This document shows positions 24,998 to 34,478 of a stretch of DNA of 64,000 bases, piece by piece. Under the pieces are notes generated by a model. The model was not told the origin of the DNA. It made no database searches and worked only from the letters and a program-made list of their open reading frames with translations. The stretch lies in the NCBI GenBank assembly GCA_002478885.1, contig DLKC01000027.1, positions 1-64,000 on the forward strand. The letters are read 5' to 3'. Positions within the stretch are counted from its first letter, which is position 1. Each line of letters starts with the position of its first letter. Made by a program: the position numbers and the translations under genes. This DNA is from Chitinophagaceae bacterium UBA7600. Its GTDB lineage: Bacteria; Bacteroidota; Bacteroidia; Chitinophagales; Chitinophagaceae.

Positions 24998-25017
24998 GTT
25001 GCGTCGCACTTTTGTGC
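24998..25017 (+). repeat. Intergenic repeat arm, solitary
   Basis: GTTGCGTCGCACTTTTGTGC between two convergent genes, with a GTCGGGCTCT tip 28 bases upstream and no right arm. Confidence 0.82.
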
Positions 25018-25033
25018 TACAGTGCTGGTGGCA

Positions 25034-26146
25034 TCAGGAGCCGCTTTCTATAATCGCAACATATTTTTTAATGATCAGGATCCAGTCATGATCTTTTGCC
25101 CATCGTATGGCATTGGCTGAGAAACGATCGTAGTTGTTTATAATATCTTGTACCGCAGCAACAATTTCTTTCCTATCAGTTGCATTAACCAGTCGTCCGC
25201 TGAAATTATCTGCCACAGCTTCTGCTGTGCCACCGGTATTTGAAGCAATCGACGGAATTCCGCAGGCATTTGCTTCCAGCAAGGCGATTCCAAATCCTTC
25301 GAAATCACCCTTGTTTGTGTGGTTGCTAAGCATCAATTTCACTGCTGATTTATCTAAAAGCTTCAGCAACGCCGGCCTTGGCAATTTGCCATGAAATAAC
25401 ACATTTTTTTCAATGGAAAGAAACTTACAGAGGTTTTGCAATTCCTCAGTAATTACAGGTGTACCAACGATATGATAAATTAAACCGGGAAATTCAATAA
25501 GCAACTCAGGCATAGCGTTGATAACATTTTCCTGTCCCTTTCTTTCGGTTACACTACCTATCGTAATCAGTTGCAAAGGCCTTTCAGGTCTTGTGTGTGT
25601 ATTGTGGTCTACAAATTCGCCGTTGTCAATTCCATTTGGAATTACGGTAGTACAAACCTTCCCCCTTGTTTCACCTTCAATAAAACCTTCTGTGTAGCGG
25701 GAAACTGCCACAATGTTGGTTGCTTTTACAAGCGCCTTGTTGATCAAAGTCCTCTGCCATGCAGCCGGGAGCAATAATTCAGTTCCATGAACAATAGCAA
25801 GAATTTTTTTTTGGGGATAAAAGAGCTTTATCAAATGTATAAGCCAAAGCGAAAATTTTCCCGAGCAGATTATATGCTCTCTGCCGGCTGCCAGCCTCGC
25901 CGCCAATTTTAGCCTTTTTAGATAGGTAAGAACGACAAAGTTACCCCTTACAACAGGGATGAAATGGAAAGGAATATTTTTGATAAATGCAGGTAACATA
26001 TCGCGGCTGCCTGACGTGATATCTGCCAACACGGTAACATGATATCCCTCCAATGCAAGTCCTTTTGCCATGTGGTAGGCATGATTGCCGATACCACCCG
26101 GGTCAGGTAAAAACTCACTTGAAATAATGAGTATTTTTTTAGTCAT
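25034..26146 (-). CDS. Glycosyltransferase family 4
   Basis: 370 residues with a GT-B fold pattern. The N-terminal lobe has LPDPGGIGNHAYHMAKGLALEGYHV, and the C-terminal donor-binding lobe has ITIGSVTERKGQENVINA and the EGFGIALLEANACGIPSIAS segment carrying the E-x7-E retaining signature. GT4 enzymes transfer sugars from nucleotide donors to glycans or lipids. It lies 54 bases after an ABC exporter gene on the same strand, so it may act in envelope glycan synthesis; the acceptor is unknown. Confidence 0.9.
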   Translation of the reverse strand: MTKKILIISSEFLPDPGGIGNHAYHMAKGLALEGYHVTVLADITSGSRDMLPAFIKNIPFHFIPVVRGNFVVLTYLKRLKLAARLAAGREHIICSGKFSLWLIHLIKLFYPQKKILAIVHGTELLLPAAWQRTLINKALVKATNIVAVSRYTEGFIEGETRGKVCTTVIPNGIDNGEFVDHNTHTRPERPLQLITIGSVTERKGQENVINAMPELLIEFPGLIYHIVGTPVITEELQNLCKFLSIEKNVLFHGKLPRPALLKLLDKSAVKLMLSNHTNKGDFEGFGIALLEANACGIPSIASNTGGTAEAVADNFSGRLVNATDRKEIVAAVQDIINNYDRFSANAIRWAKDHDWILIIKKYVAIIESGS

Positions 26147-26200
26147 TAGAGAAATTGGGTTTGGCCGCAGTAAGCAAAAAGGGTGGAAGCGAAAAGAATT

Positions 26201-28021
26201 TTATTTCACTTCCTGCATTTCCACCAGTTTTTTATATATGCCGTCTTGCGCAATAAGAGAATCGTGCGTGCCACGCTCAGCGATTTCACCTTTTTGCAAA
26301 ACCACGATTTCGTCTGCATGCCGCACAGTGCTTAGCCTGTGTGCGATAACAAGAGAAGTTCTGTCCTGCATTAAATGATTGATGGCATCTTGCACAAGCC
26401 GTTCGCTTTCGGTATCAAGTGAAGAAGTGGCTTCATCCAATATAAGAATTGGTGGGTTTTTTAAAACAGCTCTTGCTATAGTCAGGCGCTGACGTTCCCC
26501 ACCGCTCAGCTTGGAACCCCGATCGCCAATATTTGTCTGGTATCCATTTTCTTTATGTTCAATAAAACTATGTGCATTGGCAATTTTTGCCGCATGAATT
26601 ATGTCTTGCTCGCTTGCATTCTCCTTACCTAGTGCGATGTTATTTGCTATGGTATCATTAAAAAGTATTGGCTCTTGTGTAACTATTCCCATCAGGTTTC
26701 TTACTTCTTTGAGGGAATAATCTTTTATGTTCACTCCATCGATCAATAATTCGCCGGCTGTCACATCGTGAAAACGAGGAACAAGGTCAGCCAATGTTGA
26801 TTTGCCTGAACCACTGCTACCAACCAACGCTACAGTTGTTCCTTTCCTGACGGTAAGGTTTATATGTTTCAAAATGCTGAAATCATCGTACGAGAAAGAA
26901 ACGTTTTTAAATTCAATAGCAGCGTTAAATGATTTAATTTGTTTCCCTTCCGGATTTTCATCTACGGTTACTGGCGCCTTCAACACTTCTTCAATACGGT
27001 GAATGGCTGCCGTGCCCTTTTGCATATTCGAAAAAGAAGTAGACAATGATTTTGCCGGATTAATAATGTTGTAAAACAAGGCCAGGTAAGTAATAAATGC
27101 CGATGCCTCCATAATGTTGTTACCCAGCACAAGCCTTCCTCCAAAATAAAGAATAGCGCAAAAGATGGAAACACCCAAAAACTCTGACATTGGCGAAGCT
27201 GCGTCTCTTTTAAAACTGATCTTGTTTTTAGTAGAAACGAGATCTTCATTTACTCTTCTGAATTTCAACTGCAAAACACTTTCTACATTAAATGCTTTTA
27301 TTACTCTTAAACCGCCCAGCGTTTCATCAAGAATAGAAACAGACTCACCCGATTTTAATGCAACATCCCGCGATTGCTTCTTAAGAGAACGTGTTATTCT
27401 TCCTATAATAAATCCCATTATTGGGATAAACAATAAAACAAAAAGAGTTAGCTGAGCGCTAAGTACAAGCAGTATTACGAGATTTATAATGATAGTGAGC
27501 GGGTAAGTGACCCAGCCTTCCAGCACACCCACAACAGAGGTTTCTACTTCTGCAAGATCATTCGTGGTGCGGCTCATAAGGTCACCCTTTCTTTGCTCAG
27601 TGAAATAGCCAATGGGCAGGCGAAGTATTTTGTCATAGAGTTCCAGGCGAATCGTGTTTACTATGGCATTTTTCACCGGGTTGAGTGCATAAAAAGAAAG
27701 GTAAATAAACAGGTTTTTAAAAAAAATAGAGACCATTATTAAAAGACAAATAATACCAAGCGCCTCAATTCGCCCATTTGTTCCGCCGCCTTGTATAATA
27801 CTTACAAGTGTTTCTCTTATCGTTTTTATGACCGGGTTTGTTGTGACTTCAACAAGAGAACCGGTACCGTTGTCACCTTTAAAAATCAGGTCGAGAAAAG
27901 GCATTAACATGCCAACCGATAAAATAGAGAACACAATGGAAAGTACGATTGAAAAAAAATAAACCGCGATGCGTGCCTTATAATCTTTCAGGTAACCAAA
28001 TATTCTTGCATAACGCTTCAT
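26201..28021 (-). CDS. ABC exporter, fused permease and ATPase (MsbA-like)
   Basis: 606 residues: an N-terminal six-helix permease and a C-terminal nucleotide-binding domain with Walker A GSSGSGKST, signature LSGGERQRL, Walker B ILILDEATSSLD and the H-loop VIAHRLSTV. This is the half-transporter type that homodimerises to export lipids or drugs, like MsbA. Co-orientation with the following GT4 gene favours an envelope-lipid or glycan role over drug export, but the substrate cannot be read from sequence. Confidence 0.93.
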   Translation of the reverse strand: MKRYARIFGYLKDYKARIAVYFFSIVLSIVFSILSVGMLMPFLDLIFKGDNGTGSLVEVTTNPVIKTIRETLVSIIQGGGTNGRIEALGIICLLIMVSIFFKNLFIYLSFYALNPVKNAIVNTIRLELYDKILRLPIGYFTEQRKGDLMSRTTNDLAEVETSVVGVLEGWVTYPLTIIINLVILLVLSAQLTLFVLLFIPIMGFIIGRITRSLKKQSRDVALKSGESVSILDETLGGLRVIKAFNVESVLQLKFRRVNEDLVSTKNKISFKRDAASPMSEFLGVSIFCAILYFGGRLVLGNNIMEASAFITYLALFYNIINPAKSLSTSFSNMQKGTAAIHRIEEVLKAPVTVDENPEGKQIKSFNAAIEFKNVSFSYDDFSILKHINLTVRKGTTVALVGSSGSGKSTLADLVPRFHDVTAGELLIDGVNIKDYSLKEVRNLMGIVTQEPILFNDTIANNIALGKENASEQDIIHAAKIANAHSFIEHKENGYQTNIGDRGSKLSGGERQRLTIARAVLKNPPILILDEATSSLDTESERLVQDAINHLMQDRTSLVIAHRLSTVRHADEIVVLQKGEIAERGTHDSLIAQDGIYKKLVEMQEVK

Positions 28022-28084
28022 CTGTTAATATTATTCGTGAGAGCGACAAAGTAACTAATTTTACAGCGATTAATACTTACTACA

Positions 28085-28462
28085 ATGACCGAAGGGAAAC
28101 GTCAGCGCCAGGTGGCAGGAGTTATTCAGCAAGAATTGAACGATATTTTCCGACGCCTCGGATTAAATATGATGCTAGGTGGAATGGTCTCTATTTCAAG
28201 CGTGAAAATTACACCAGACCTGCTCGAAGCACGTATATATATAAGCCTTTTTCAGGTAGAGGATAAAGAGGCTGCAATGAGAAAAATAAATGACCGAGCA
28301 CCCGAAATAAAACGCGAGTTGGGCGATCGCATCAAAAACCAGGTTCGCCGCATACCGGTGATCCATTATTACCTCGACGATACGCTTGACCATGTTTTTA
28401 AAATGGAAGAAATATTCAAACAACTTCACGAAGGGGAAAATAAGAACAAAAAGACTGAGTAG
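28085..28462 (+). CDS. rbfA: 30S ribosome-binding factor A
   Basis: 125 residues with the RbfA KH-like pattern: KRQRQVAGVIQQELNDIFRR at the N-terminus, VSISSVKITPDLLEARIYISLF in the core and RIPVIHYYLDDTLDHVFKMEEIF at the end. RbfA assists maturation of the 5' end of 16S rRNA and cold adaptation. It is divergent from the ABC exporter gene, with 63 bases between starts, so the two promoters probably overlap there. Confidence 0.95.
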   Translation: MTEGKRQRQVAGVIQQELNDIFRRLGLNMMLGGMVSISSVKITPDLLEARIYISLFQVEDKEAAMRKINDRAPEIKRELGDRIKNQVRRIPVIHYYLDDTLDHVFKMEEIFKQLHEGENKNKKTE

Positions 28463-28470
28463 ATTTTTTT

Positions 28471-28679
28471 ACCCGGCTGTTATTTATTTGGCATCGTTCC
28501 TTGCGTCGCACTCTTGTACTGCGGCAGCGGTTTCAGCTGTTGATGCGTGATACGGATTTATTGATTGCTTCCACTGGTTTTTTAATGCTGAAGCTATAAA
28601 CCCGCGAACAGGTGATTTTGGTTCGGAACGTACAAGTGAGTGACACAACCAGCGATGAGTAATGAACAGAAAGCTTGTG
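28471..28679 (+). repeat. Palindromic intergenic element, A-type left arm and B-type right arm
   Basis: Left arm 28500-28519 (CTTGCGTCGCACTCTTGTAC), right arm 28630-28649 (exact GTACAAGTGAGTGACACAAC). Left tip ACCCGGCTG, with GGCATCGTTCC before the arm and CAGCGATGAG after the other. Located between rbfA and mtgA. Confidence 0.88.
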
Positions 28680-28758
28680 TCAAAAATGTCTTCAATTTTT
28701 TCCTGCACTTGTTTCATGTTACATCTTCATAGTATCTTTCGGCAGTAATATTTTTCAT

Positions 28759-29460
28759 ATGCTGATAAAGATATGGCATTACACAAAACGTGTGATATTA
28801 TGGGCTTTTGTATCTTCTTTCCTTTACCTGCTTATTTGTAAATGGGTAATGCCGCCCTTAACACTAACGCAGTTGAGCAGTGTATTTGAGGGCTATGGCC
28901 TTAAAAGAGATTATGTGGGTTGGGATGAAATATCGGCAAATGTAAAACTGGCTGCCATTGCAAGCGAAGACCAGTTGTTTCCCGAACACAACGGCTTTGA
29001 TTGGGATGCGCTGAAGAAAAGCCTTAACCAGGATCCTAAAAGGAAAAGTAAAAAAACGGCAGGCACTGGTGCAAGCACAATTAGCCAGCAAACGGCAAAG
29101 AACATTTTCTTGTGGCAGGGAGAGGGGGTGATGAAATATGTTAGGAAGGTTCCGGAGTTTTATTTTACGCAACTTATAGAATGGATATGGGGCAAGCAAA
29201 GAATACTGGAGGTTTACCTGAATACAATCGAAATGGGCAAAGGCATTTTTGGTATTGAAGCTGCAGCGCAGACTTATTATCATAAATCCGCAAAGAACCT
29301 TACGCGAAGTGAGGCGGCAAGTATTATCGCCTGCCTTCCAAATCCAAAAGTTTATACTGTTCAACCTAAGAGCAGGTTTGTTGCCTGGAAAACAAACTGG
29401 ATACTCAGGCAGATGAGTAATATCGAAGACGATGATGAAACAAAGGCAATTATAAAATAG
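28759..29460 (+). CDS. mtgA: Monofunctional biosynthetic peptidoglycan transglycosylase
   Basis: 233 residues: one N-terminal membrane helix (residues 9-30) and a GT51 domain with SEDQLFPEHNGFDW (catalytic Glu70), GASTISQQTAKN, and KQRILEVYLNTIEMGKGIFGIEAAAQTYY. It polymerises lipid II into glycan strands outside the inner membrane and lacks a transpeptidase domain. The ATG at 28759 is chosen because the membrane anchor begins seven residues later; upstream in-frame codons lie within the repeat element flank. Confidence 0.93.
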   Translation: MLIKIWHYTKRVILWAFVSSFLYLLICKWVMPPLTLTQLSSVFEGYGLKRDYVGWDEISANVKLAAIASEDQLFPEHNGFDWDALKKSLNQDPKRKSKKTAGTGASTISQQTAKNIFLWQGEGVMKYVRKVPEFYFTQLIEWIWGKQRILEVYLNTIEMGKGIFGIEAAAQTYYHKSAKNLTRSEAASIIACLPNPKVYTVQPKSRFVAWKTNWILRQMSNIEDDDETKAIIK

Positions 29461-29501
29461 TCTTACCGCATTTGCTATTTTTATGTACTCAATCAATTGA
29501 A

Positions 29502-30635
29502 ATGATTTCTAAACTTCCTGACGTTGGCACTACAATATTTACGGTTATGAGTTCGCTTGCGATGGAATGCAATGCCATTAATCTTGGGCAGGGCTTCCCT
29601 GATTTCCCTATGAGTTCGGAGCTTACAGATCTTGTAGCAAAGGCGATGCGTGATGGGAATAACCAATATGTGCACATGAATGGTCTAGCCTTGTTGCGGG
29701 AACGAATTGCCGAGAAATGCGCGAAGCTGTATGGTGCCAAATTGAGCGCTGATTCCCAAATTACGGTTACACCCGGAGGCACTTATGGAATTTACACTGC
29801 TCTTACGACTATACTTCATCCCGGCGATGAAGTGATCGTGTTTGAACCTGCCTATGATAGTTATATTCCCAATATAGTTATAAATGGGGCTGTTCCGGTG
29901 CGCATTTCACTTGAATATCCGCAATACAGTATTCCTTGGGACGAGGTTAGACAGAAAGTAACCGGGAAAACTAAAGCTATCATCATTAACTCGCCCCATA
30001 ACCCAACCGGGGCGGTTTTAAGTGCGAATGATATCGCTCAATTGAGCGATATCACAATGGGCACAAAAATAATGATTATAAGCGATGAAGTCTATGAGCA
30101 TCTTATCTACGACAATCTTCAGCATGAAAGTATATTGCGATATCCCGACCTACTCGAAAAAAGTTTTGTTTGTTTCTCATTTGGCAAAACGTATCACTGC
30201 ACGGGGTGGAAAATCGGGTATTGTGTGTCGTCGGCGCCGTTGATGAAAGAATTCCGAAAAGTTCATCAATTTAATTGTTTCAGTTGTAACTCAACAGTTC
30301 AATTTGCTTTGGCAGAATACCTTTTAAACGAGGATGCCTATCTTTCCCTCGGCAAGTTAATGGAGAAAAAACGCAATTTCTTGCGGAAGTTAATGAGTAA
30401 TACCCCATTTAAATTAATCCCGTCGCATGGAAGTTATTTTGAATGTTACAGCTACGCCGAATTCAGTGACGAGCGGGATAAAGATCTCGCAATAAGGTTG
30501 ACCAGGGAAAACGCGGTAGCCACCATTCCGATGAGCAGCTTTTACAAAGACGAAACTGATAACAGAGTATTACGTTTCTGCTTTGCGAAAAAGGAGGAAA
30601 CGCTGGAACGTGCTATTCAGCGGCTTGTGTCCTGA
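29502..30635 (+). CDS. Pyridoxal-phosphate aminotransferase, methionine aminotransferase (YbdL) type
   Basis: 377 residues of fold-type I class I/II aminotransferase. The N-terminus SKLPDVGTTIFTVMSSLA is typical of the YbdL/MtnE-like methionine-preferring group. PLP contacts include NSPHNPTGAVL, ISDEVYEHLIYD, and Lys229 in SFGKTYHCTGWKIGY, the internal aldimine lysine. These enzymes use methionine or aromatic amino acids with 2-oxo acids, in methionine salvage. Kynurenine aminotransferase is a close alternative. It follows mtgA by 41 bases. Confidence 0.88.
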   Translation: MISKLPDVGTTIFTVMSSLAMECNAINLGQGFPDFPMSSELTDLVAKAMRDGNNQYVHMNGLALLRERIAEKCAKLYGAKLSADSQITVTPGGTYGIYTALTTILHPGDEVIVFEPAYDSYIPNIVINGAVPVRISLEYPQYSIPWDEVRQKVTGKTKAIIINSPHNPTGAVLSANDIAQLSDITMGTKIMIISDEVYEHLIYDNLQHESILRYPDLLEKSFVCFSFGKTYHCTGWKIGYCVSSAPLMKEFRKVHQFNCFSCNSTVQFALAEYLLNEDAYLSLGKLMEKKRNFLRKLMSNTPFKLIPSHGSYFECYSYAEFSDERDKDLAIRLTRENAVATIPMSSFYKDETDNRVLRFCFAKKEETLERAIQRLVS

Positions 30636-30820
30636 TGATTATACTTGTAGCGAAGCGGTATTTTCCAGATCAGCCATTTAGTATAGAAACTGCCCTATCA
30701 TATTTGTAGTTAATGCGATAATATTGATTGCGTTGAATAGAAGGCGCTTAACTATCGTTGGTAATAGGTAGCTGTTTTTTATTTAGTAGTTTTTATAAAA
30801 AATATGACCTATTTAAGGGA

Positions 30821-30955
30821 TTGTTAATTTTTTTATGTCGTTAGTATGTTGCAACTTTGAAGTGTCAAATTAACACAAAGATAACTATCGAATTTAAATA
30901 GGTGTTTTTCATAGGTTAGCAACGGCCCTGGTATTCTTACCAAGGCTTTTTTATT
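30821..30955 (+). ncRNA. Possible short transcript with terminator in a 420-base gene-free gap
   Basis: The gap 30636-31057 holds no ORF. A hairpin at 30925-30946 (GCCCTGGTA / TACCAAGGC, one mismatch) is followed by TTTTTTA, a good plus-strand terminator, but 290 bases after the preceding gene. A weak promoter-like pair, TTG at 30821 and TATGTT at 30845, would give a transcript of about 100 bases. The terminator may equally just end a long 3' UTR. Confidence 0.3.
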
Positions 30956-31057
30956 TTTGTGCAAGCTTTTTATCACTCACTATATATCAACTAAGTAATA
31001 GACAAAATGGTCTGGTAAATTGCCCGAACACTTCGATAGCAAAAAAGGAACTAAGGA

Positions 31058-32134
31058 TCAAAGCTTTTCGTAAAGTAATCTTAACTTTTCGCGGGTCATG
31101 ATTTTTTCCCAGTCTTTTCCAAGTGCATTTTCCCACAAGGGTTTCATACCGATCGAAACATTGATCATAGCATCAAATTGATCATCGGTAAGACCTTTGC
31201 AAATGCCTGTTGGAATTTCGACGTTGTTTTTTTCGACCATTCTTTTGAATTCGGCAGTGCCGTTAGGGTAATATTCCTCCAAATGGTTCATTACTATGCA
31301 GTTGCCAATGCCGTGTTTTGTACCGAGTAAATAGCTGAGTCCATAACTAACTGCATGCGCCACACCTACCTGCGAGTAAGCAATGCTCATACCACCGGCA
31401 TAAGAAGCCATCATTAATTGATCATCTGACTCGGCATCCCATATATCTTTATCGATAAATACTTTCTGGCAAAGCTGCAGAGCCTTCTCTCCATAGCTTT
31501 TACTGAATTCGTTAAGAAAAGTCCCCTCTAGGCTTTCGATACAATGGATGTAGCAGTCCATACCCGTGTAAAATCTTTGATTTACCGGTGCATCAGCTGT
31601 GAGTTCTGGATCAAGAACGATTTGATCAAAAGGAGTAAAATCAGAATTCATTCCAAGTTTTCTGGTTGGTCCGGTGAGCACGCAAGTACGGCTTACTTCT
31701 GCGCCTGTGCCACTAAGTGTTGGAATCCCGGCCTTATAGACACCAGGGTATTTCACCAAATCCCATCCCTGGTAGTCGGCTGATGAACCCGGATTGTTCA
31801 TCATAAGAGAAACTGCCTTGGTTAAATCCATCACAGAACCGCCTCCGATGCCGACAATACCCGAAATAGTCCCAAACTCATCTTTCAACTGACTGGTCAG
31901 CCCGTCTACGTAAGTTGTCTTAGGCTCATAAGTGACATCCGCAAAAATAATTTTGTCATTACCTCGAACCGGAATTCTGTCAACCAACGGTTTATTCTCG
32001 AAAAAATGATCGACAAAAAAGATCATTGGAGCTCCATTTTTACGATGCGGGGTAAGTATTTCATCCAATTGGTTAAAACTCCCCCTTCCATAAACTACAT
32101 AACTTACCATTCTGAAATTGCGGAATTGGGTCAT
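31058..32134 (-). CDS. Iron-containing alcohol dehydrogenase, KdnB-like (KDO 8-oxidase)
   Basis: 358 residues of the Fe-ADH family: NAD-site VGIGGGSVMDLTKA, PTLSGTGAEVSRTCV, and metal-binding residues in MDCYIHCIE, and then VAHAVSYGLSYLLGTKHGIGN. The start RNFRMVSYVVYGRGSFNQLD resembles KdnB, which oxidises the C8 hydroxyl of KDO on the way to 8-amino-KDO for lipopolysaccharide. The usual partner aminotransferase KdnA is not next to it, and the upstream aminotransferase is of another class. The family is certain; the KdnB assignment is from memory of that N-terminus. Confidence 0.7.
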   Translation of the reverse strand: MTQFRNFRMVSYVVYGRGSFNQLDEILTPHRKNGAPMIFFVDHFFENKPLVDRIPVRGNDKIIFADVTYEPKTTYVDGLTSQLKDEFGTISGIVGIGGGSVMDLTKAVSLMMNNPGSSADYQGWDLVKYPGVYKAGIPTLSGTGAEVSRTCVLTGPTRKLGMNSDFTPFDQIVLDPELTADAPVNQRFYTGMDCYIHCIESLEGTFLNEFSKSYGEKALQLCQKVFIDKDIWDAESDDQLMMASYAGGMSIAYSQVGVAHAVSYGLSYLLGTKHGIGNCIVMNHLEEYYPNGTAEFKRMVEKNNVEIPTGICKGLTDDQFDAMINVSIGMKPLWENALGKDWEKIMTREKLRLLYEKL

Positions 32135-32170
32135 AATAGAATTTTTTTTACGAAGGTAGTGTTTGTTTGT

Positions 32171-32635
32171 TCATGCCTTCTCGGCAGTGGCTGCTTTCTC
32201 GACGGCTTTTACGGCAAGAGGTCTTTCGTAGCCTTTTTGCAATAGGTATTGAATTGCTTTTGATTTTCTTACTAAAAGATTTTCCTTTGAGAGTAAAAGC
32301 CATTTTTTTTCAGCAAGCCGGTTCAGTGCTTTCAAATAATCTTCTTCCGAAATTTCATCGATTGCATCATTAATGTTTGCCGAGCTCACACCTTGTTTTT
32401 TCAGGCAATAGCGAATTTTTACGCGCCCCCACTTTTTCATCCTGAATTTTCCACCGGCATAGTGATGTGCAAAACGCTCTTCATTTATGTAACCTTCGCC
32501 TATTAATTCCGCCAGTATTTTTTCAACATCTTTTTTGAAAAGGCCGTATCTATATAGTTTTTCCCTTATCTCTGCATGCGATCTTTCCTGGATCGCACAA
32601 AACCTCTTTATTTTATTGTAGTCGTCCATAAGCAA
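32171..32635 (-). CDS. recX: Regulatory protein RecX
   Basis: 154 residues composed of three-helix repeats characteristic of RecX: ERSHAEIREKLYRYG, LIGEGYINEERFAHHYAGGKFRMKKWGRVKIRYCLKKQGV, and a C-terminal repeat with KAIQYLLQKGYE. RecX binds RecA filaments and limits their activity during recombination and the SOS response. recA is not adjacent. Translation may begin at the second Met (MDDYNKIK). Confidence 0.92.
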   Translation of the reverse strand: MLMDDYNKIKRFCAIQERSHAEIREKLYRYGLFKKDVEKILAELIGEGYINEERFAHHYAGGKFRMKKWGRVKIRYCLKKQGVSSANINDAIDEISEEDYLKALNRLAEKKWLLLSKENLLVRKSKAIQYLLQKGYERPLAVKAVEKAATAEKA

Positions 32636-32718
32636 TATTAATTTTGAATTCTATTACTGAAAATCAGTCAATACTAAAAAAATATTCCCAAATTTTCATC
32701 AAATAATTGTAGCTTACA

Positions 32719-33150
32719 ATGCTCTTAAAAAGCGATATATCCATGGAATTACAACACCCAAGGGTAATGTTGGTCGATGACGACGAAGTTTATCTTTTCG
32801 CTGCTACAAAAACAATTGAGGCAACCGGCCTTGCAGCAAAGATAGATGTGTGCAACAATGGCTTGGATGCAATCAATTTTTTAAATAATCAACTGCAAAA
32901 CCCCTCAAATCTTCCCGAAATTATCTTTATTGACCTTAATATGCCCATTATGGATGGATGGGAATTTTTGGAAGCTTATGAGTTACTTCAACAAAAGCTG
33001 CCAGGTAAAATCAAAATATATATTCTTAGCTCCTCAGTTGACAAGAATGACATAATGCGATCAAAAAAGTATGGAAGTGTAATCGAGTATATCGTTAAAC
33101 CCGTATTCAAAGCCAAATTCTCCGAGATTCTTCAAAACGACAAAAATTAA
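32719..33150 (+). CDS. Single-domain response regulator (CheY-like)
   Basis: 143 residues, receiver domain only: acidic pair VDDDE, phospho-acceptor Asp in IFIDLNMPIMDGW, conserved Ser/Thr in ILSSSVD and Lys in YIVKPV. No output domain, so it presumably acts by phosphotransfer or protein contact. Starts may be the ATG at 32719 or the one at 32743 (MELQHPRVMLVDDD). It is divergent from recX and precedes dnaN, with no kinase nearby. Confidence 0.92.
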   Translation: MLLKSDISMELQHPRVMLVDDDEVYLFAATKTIEATGLAAKIDVCNNGLDAINFLNNQLQNPSNLPEIIFIDLNMPIMDGWEFLEAYELLQQKLPGKIKIYILSSSVDKNDIMRSKKYGSVIEYIVKPVFKAKFSEILQNDKN

Positions 33151-33208
33151 TTTCCCACACAACTAATTAACATTCGGCTGTTAATAAGTGTCAGCGTAAA
33201 AACCGTAG

Positions 33209-33240
33209 TTGTTTTTTCTGCTTATTTTACAGTAGGTTTG
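33209..33240 (+). promoter_or_regulatory. Promoter of dnaN (Bacteroidota type)
   Basis: -33 TTG at 33209-33211 and -7 TAGGTTTG at 33233-33240, spacer 21 bases, matching TTG-N19-21-TAnnTTTG. The start codon of dnaN is 29 bases downstream. Confidence 0.65.
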
Positions 33241-33268
33241 TTGCTACACATAAAACGAAAGTTGTATT

Positions 33269-34384
33269 ATGAAATTCATTGTTTCCGCATCATCACTTCT
33301 TAAACACCTTCAGCAGATAAATGGGGTTATCAATGCAAACACGGTGTTACCTATTTTGGAAGATTTCCTTTTCGACATTGAAGATAAAAAATTAAGTATT
33401 CTCGCAACCGATCTGGAAACAGTAATGCGCGTTCAAATGGATGTGGAAAGCAAGGCGAATGGTAAAGTTTGTATTCCTGCAAAAATTCTTATGGAATCTC
33501 TTAAAAACATTCCGGATCAGCCATTGACCTTCAATATCGACAAGAATTATTCCATTGAAATAACAAGCGATAACGGAAAGTATAAGGTGATGGGCGAAAA
33601 CCCTGATAATTTCCCTAAAGAACCCGTTGCTGTTGATACTAATTCATTTACTATTTCAAGCGGTGCATTTGTATCTGCTGTTAATAACACGTTATTCGCT
33701 GTTAGTAACGACGATCTCCGGCCTGCTATGACCGGTGTTTTTTTTGAATTGAGTAAAAATGCGATACAATTTGTTGCTACTGATGCCCACAGGCTCGTTC
33801 GCTATAAAAGAAACGATGTGAAATGCCCGGCATCAGATAATTTCATCGTTCCTAAAAAGCCGCTTAGCCTGTTGAAGAATGCACTCCCTAATAATGAAGA
33901 CGAACTCGAAATAAGTTACAACTCAAATCACCTTTTTGTTACCCACGGCTCAACTCAACTCATTTGTCGTTTGATCGACGCAAGGTTCCCCGACTATAAA
34001 GTCGTCATCCCGGTCGACAATCCCTATAAACTTCTTGTGAACAAAACCGATTTTCAAAATGCACTTCGCCGTGTTAGTGTGTTTAGCAACAAAAGCACTA
34101 ACCAGGTGGTTTTAAGTATTAGTGGAAGCGAAATGCAACTCGCCGCGCAGGATGTGGATTTCAGTTTTGAGGGTAACGAACGAATGAGTTGTCAATACGA
34201 TGGCGAAGACCTCCAAATCGCATTCAACGCAAAATTTCTTATCGAAATATTGAATGCTGCCGGAAGCAATGAAGTAAAAATTGAACTTTCTACACCAGTA
34301 AAAGCGGGCATTATTAAGCCAATTGAGGAAGACGAAAACGAAGAATTATTAATGCTGGTTATGCCATTAATGCTTAATAATTGA
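33269..34384 (+). CDS. dnaN: DNA polymerase III beta subunit (sliding clamp)
   Basis: 371 residues with the three-domain clamp pattern: MKFIVSASSLLKHLQQINGVI, then VLPILEDFLFDIEDKKLSILATDLE in domain 1, DDLRPAMTGVFFEL and FVATDAHRLVRY in domain 2, and the C-terminal LMLVMPLMLNN resembling the usual peptide-binding MPMRL end. It forms the ring that tethers polymerase III to DNA. It is a lone gene, not beside dnaA or recF, with its own promoter and terminator. Confidence 0.97.
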   Translation: MKFIVSASSLLKHLQQINGVINANTVLPILEDFLFDIEDKKLSILATDLETVMRVQMDVESKANGKVCIPAKILMESLKNIPDQPLTFNIDKNYSIEITSDNGKYKVMGENPDNFPKEPVAVDTNSFTISSGAFVSAVNNTLFAVSNDDLRPAMTGVFFELSKNAIQFVATDAHRLVRYKRNDVKCPASDNFIVPKKPLSLLKNALPNNEDELEISYNSNHLFVTHGSTQLICRLIDARFPDYKVVIPVDNPYKLLVNKTDFQNALRRVSVFSNKSTNQVVLSISGSEMQLAAQDVDFSFEGNERMSCQYDGEDLQIAFNAKFLIEILNAAGSNEVKIELSTPVKAGIIKPIEEDENEELLMLVMPLMLNN

Positions 34385-34396
34385 TTAAAGCACTAA

Positions 34397-34433
34397 AAAG
34401 GTATCCGGGAATTTCCCGGATACCTTTATTTAT
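34397..34433 (+). terminator. Terminator of dnaN
   Basis: Perfect 14-base stem (AAAGGTATCCGGGA and its complement) with a three-base loop ATT, then a T-rich tail, beginning 13 bases after the dnaN stop. Confidence 0.92.
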
Positions 34434-34478
34434 TATGTTACAGGTAAGTTTTCCAGAGGCAAAATCCATTAGTGTCCG

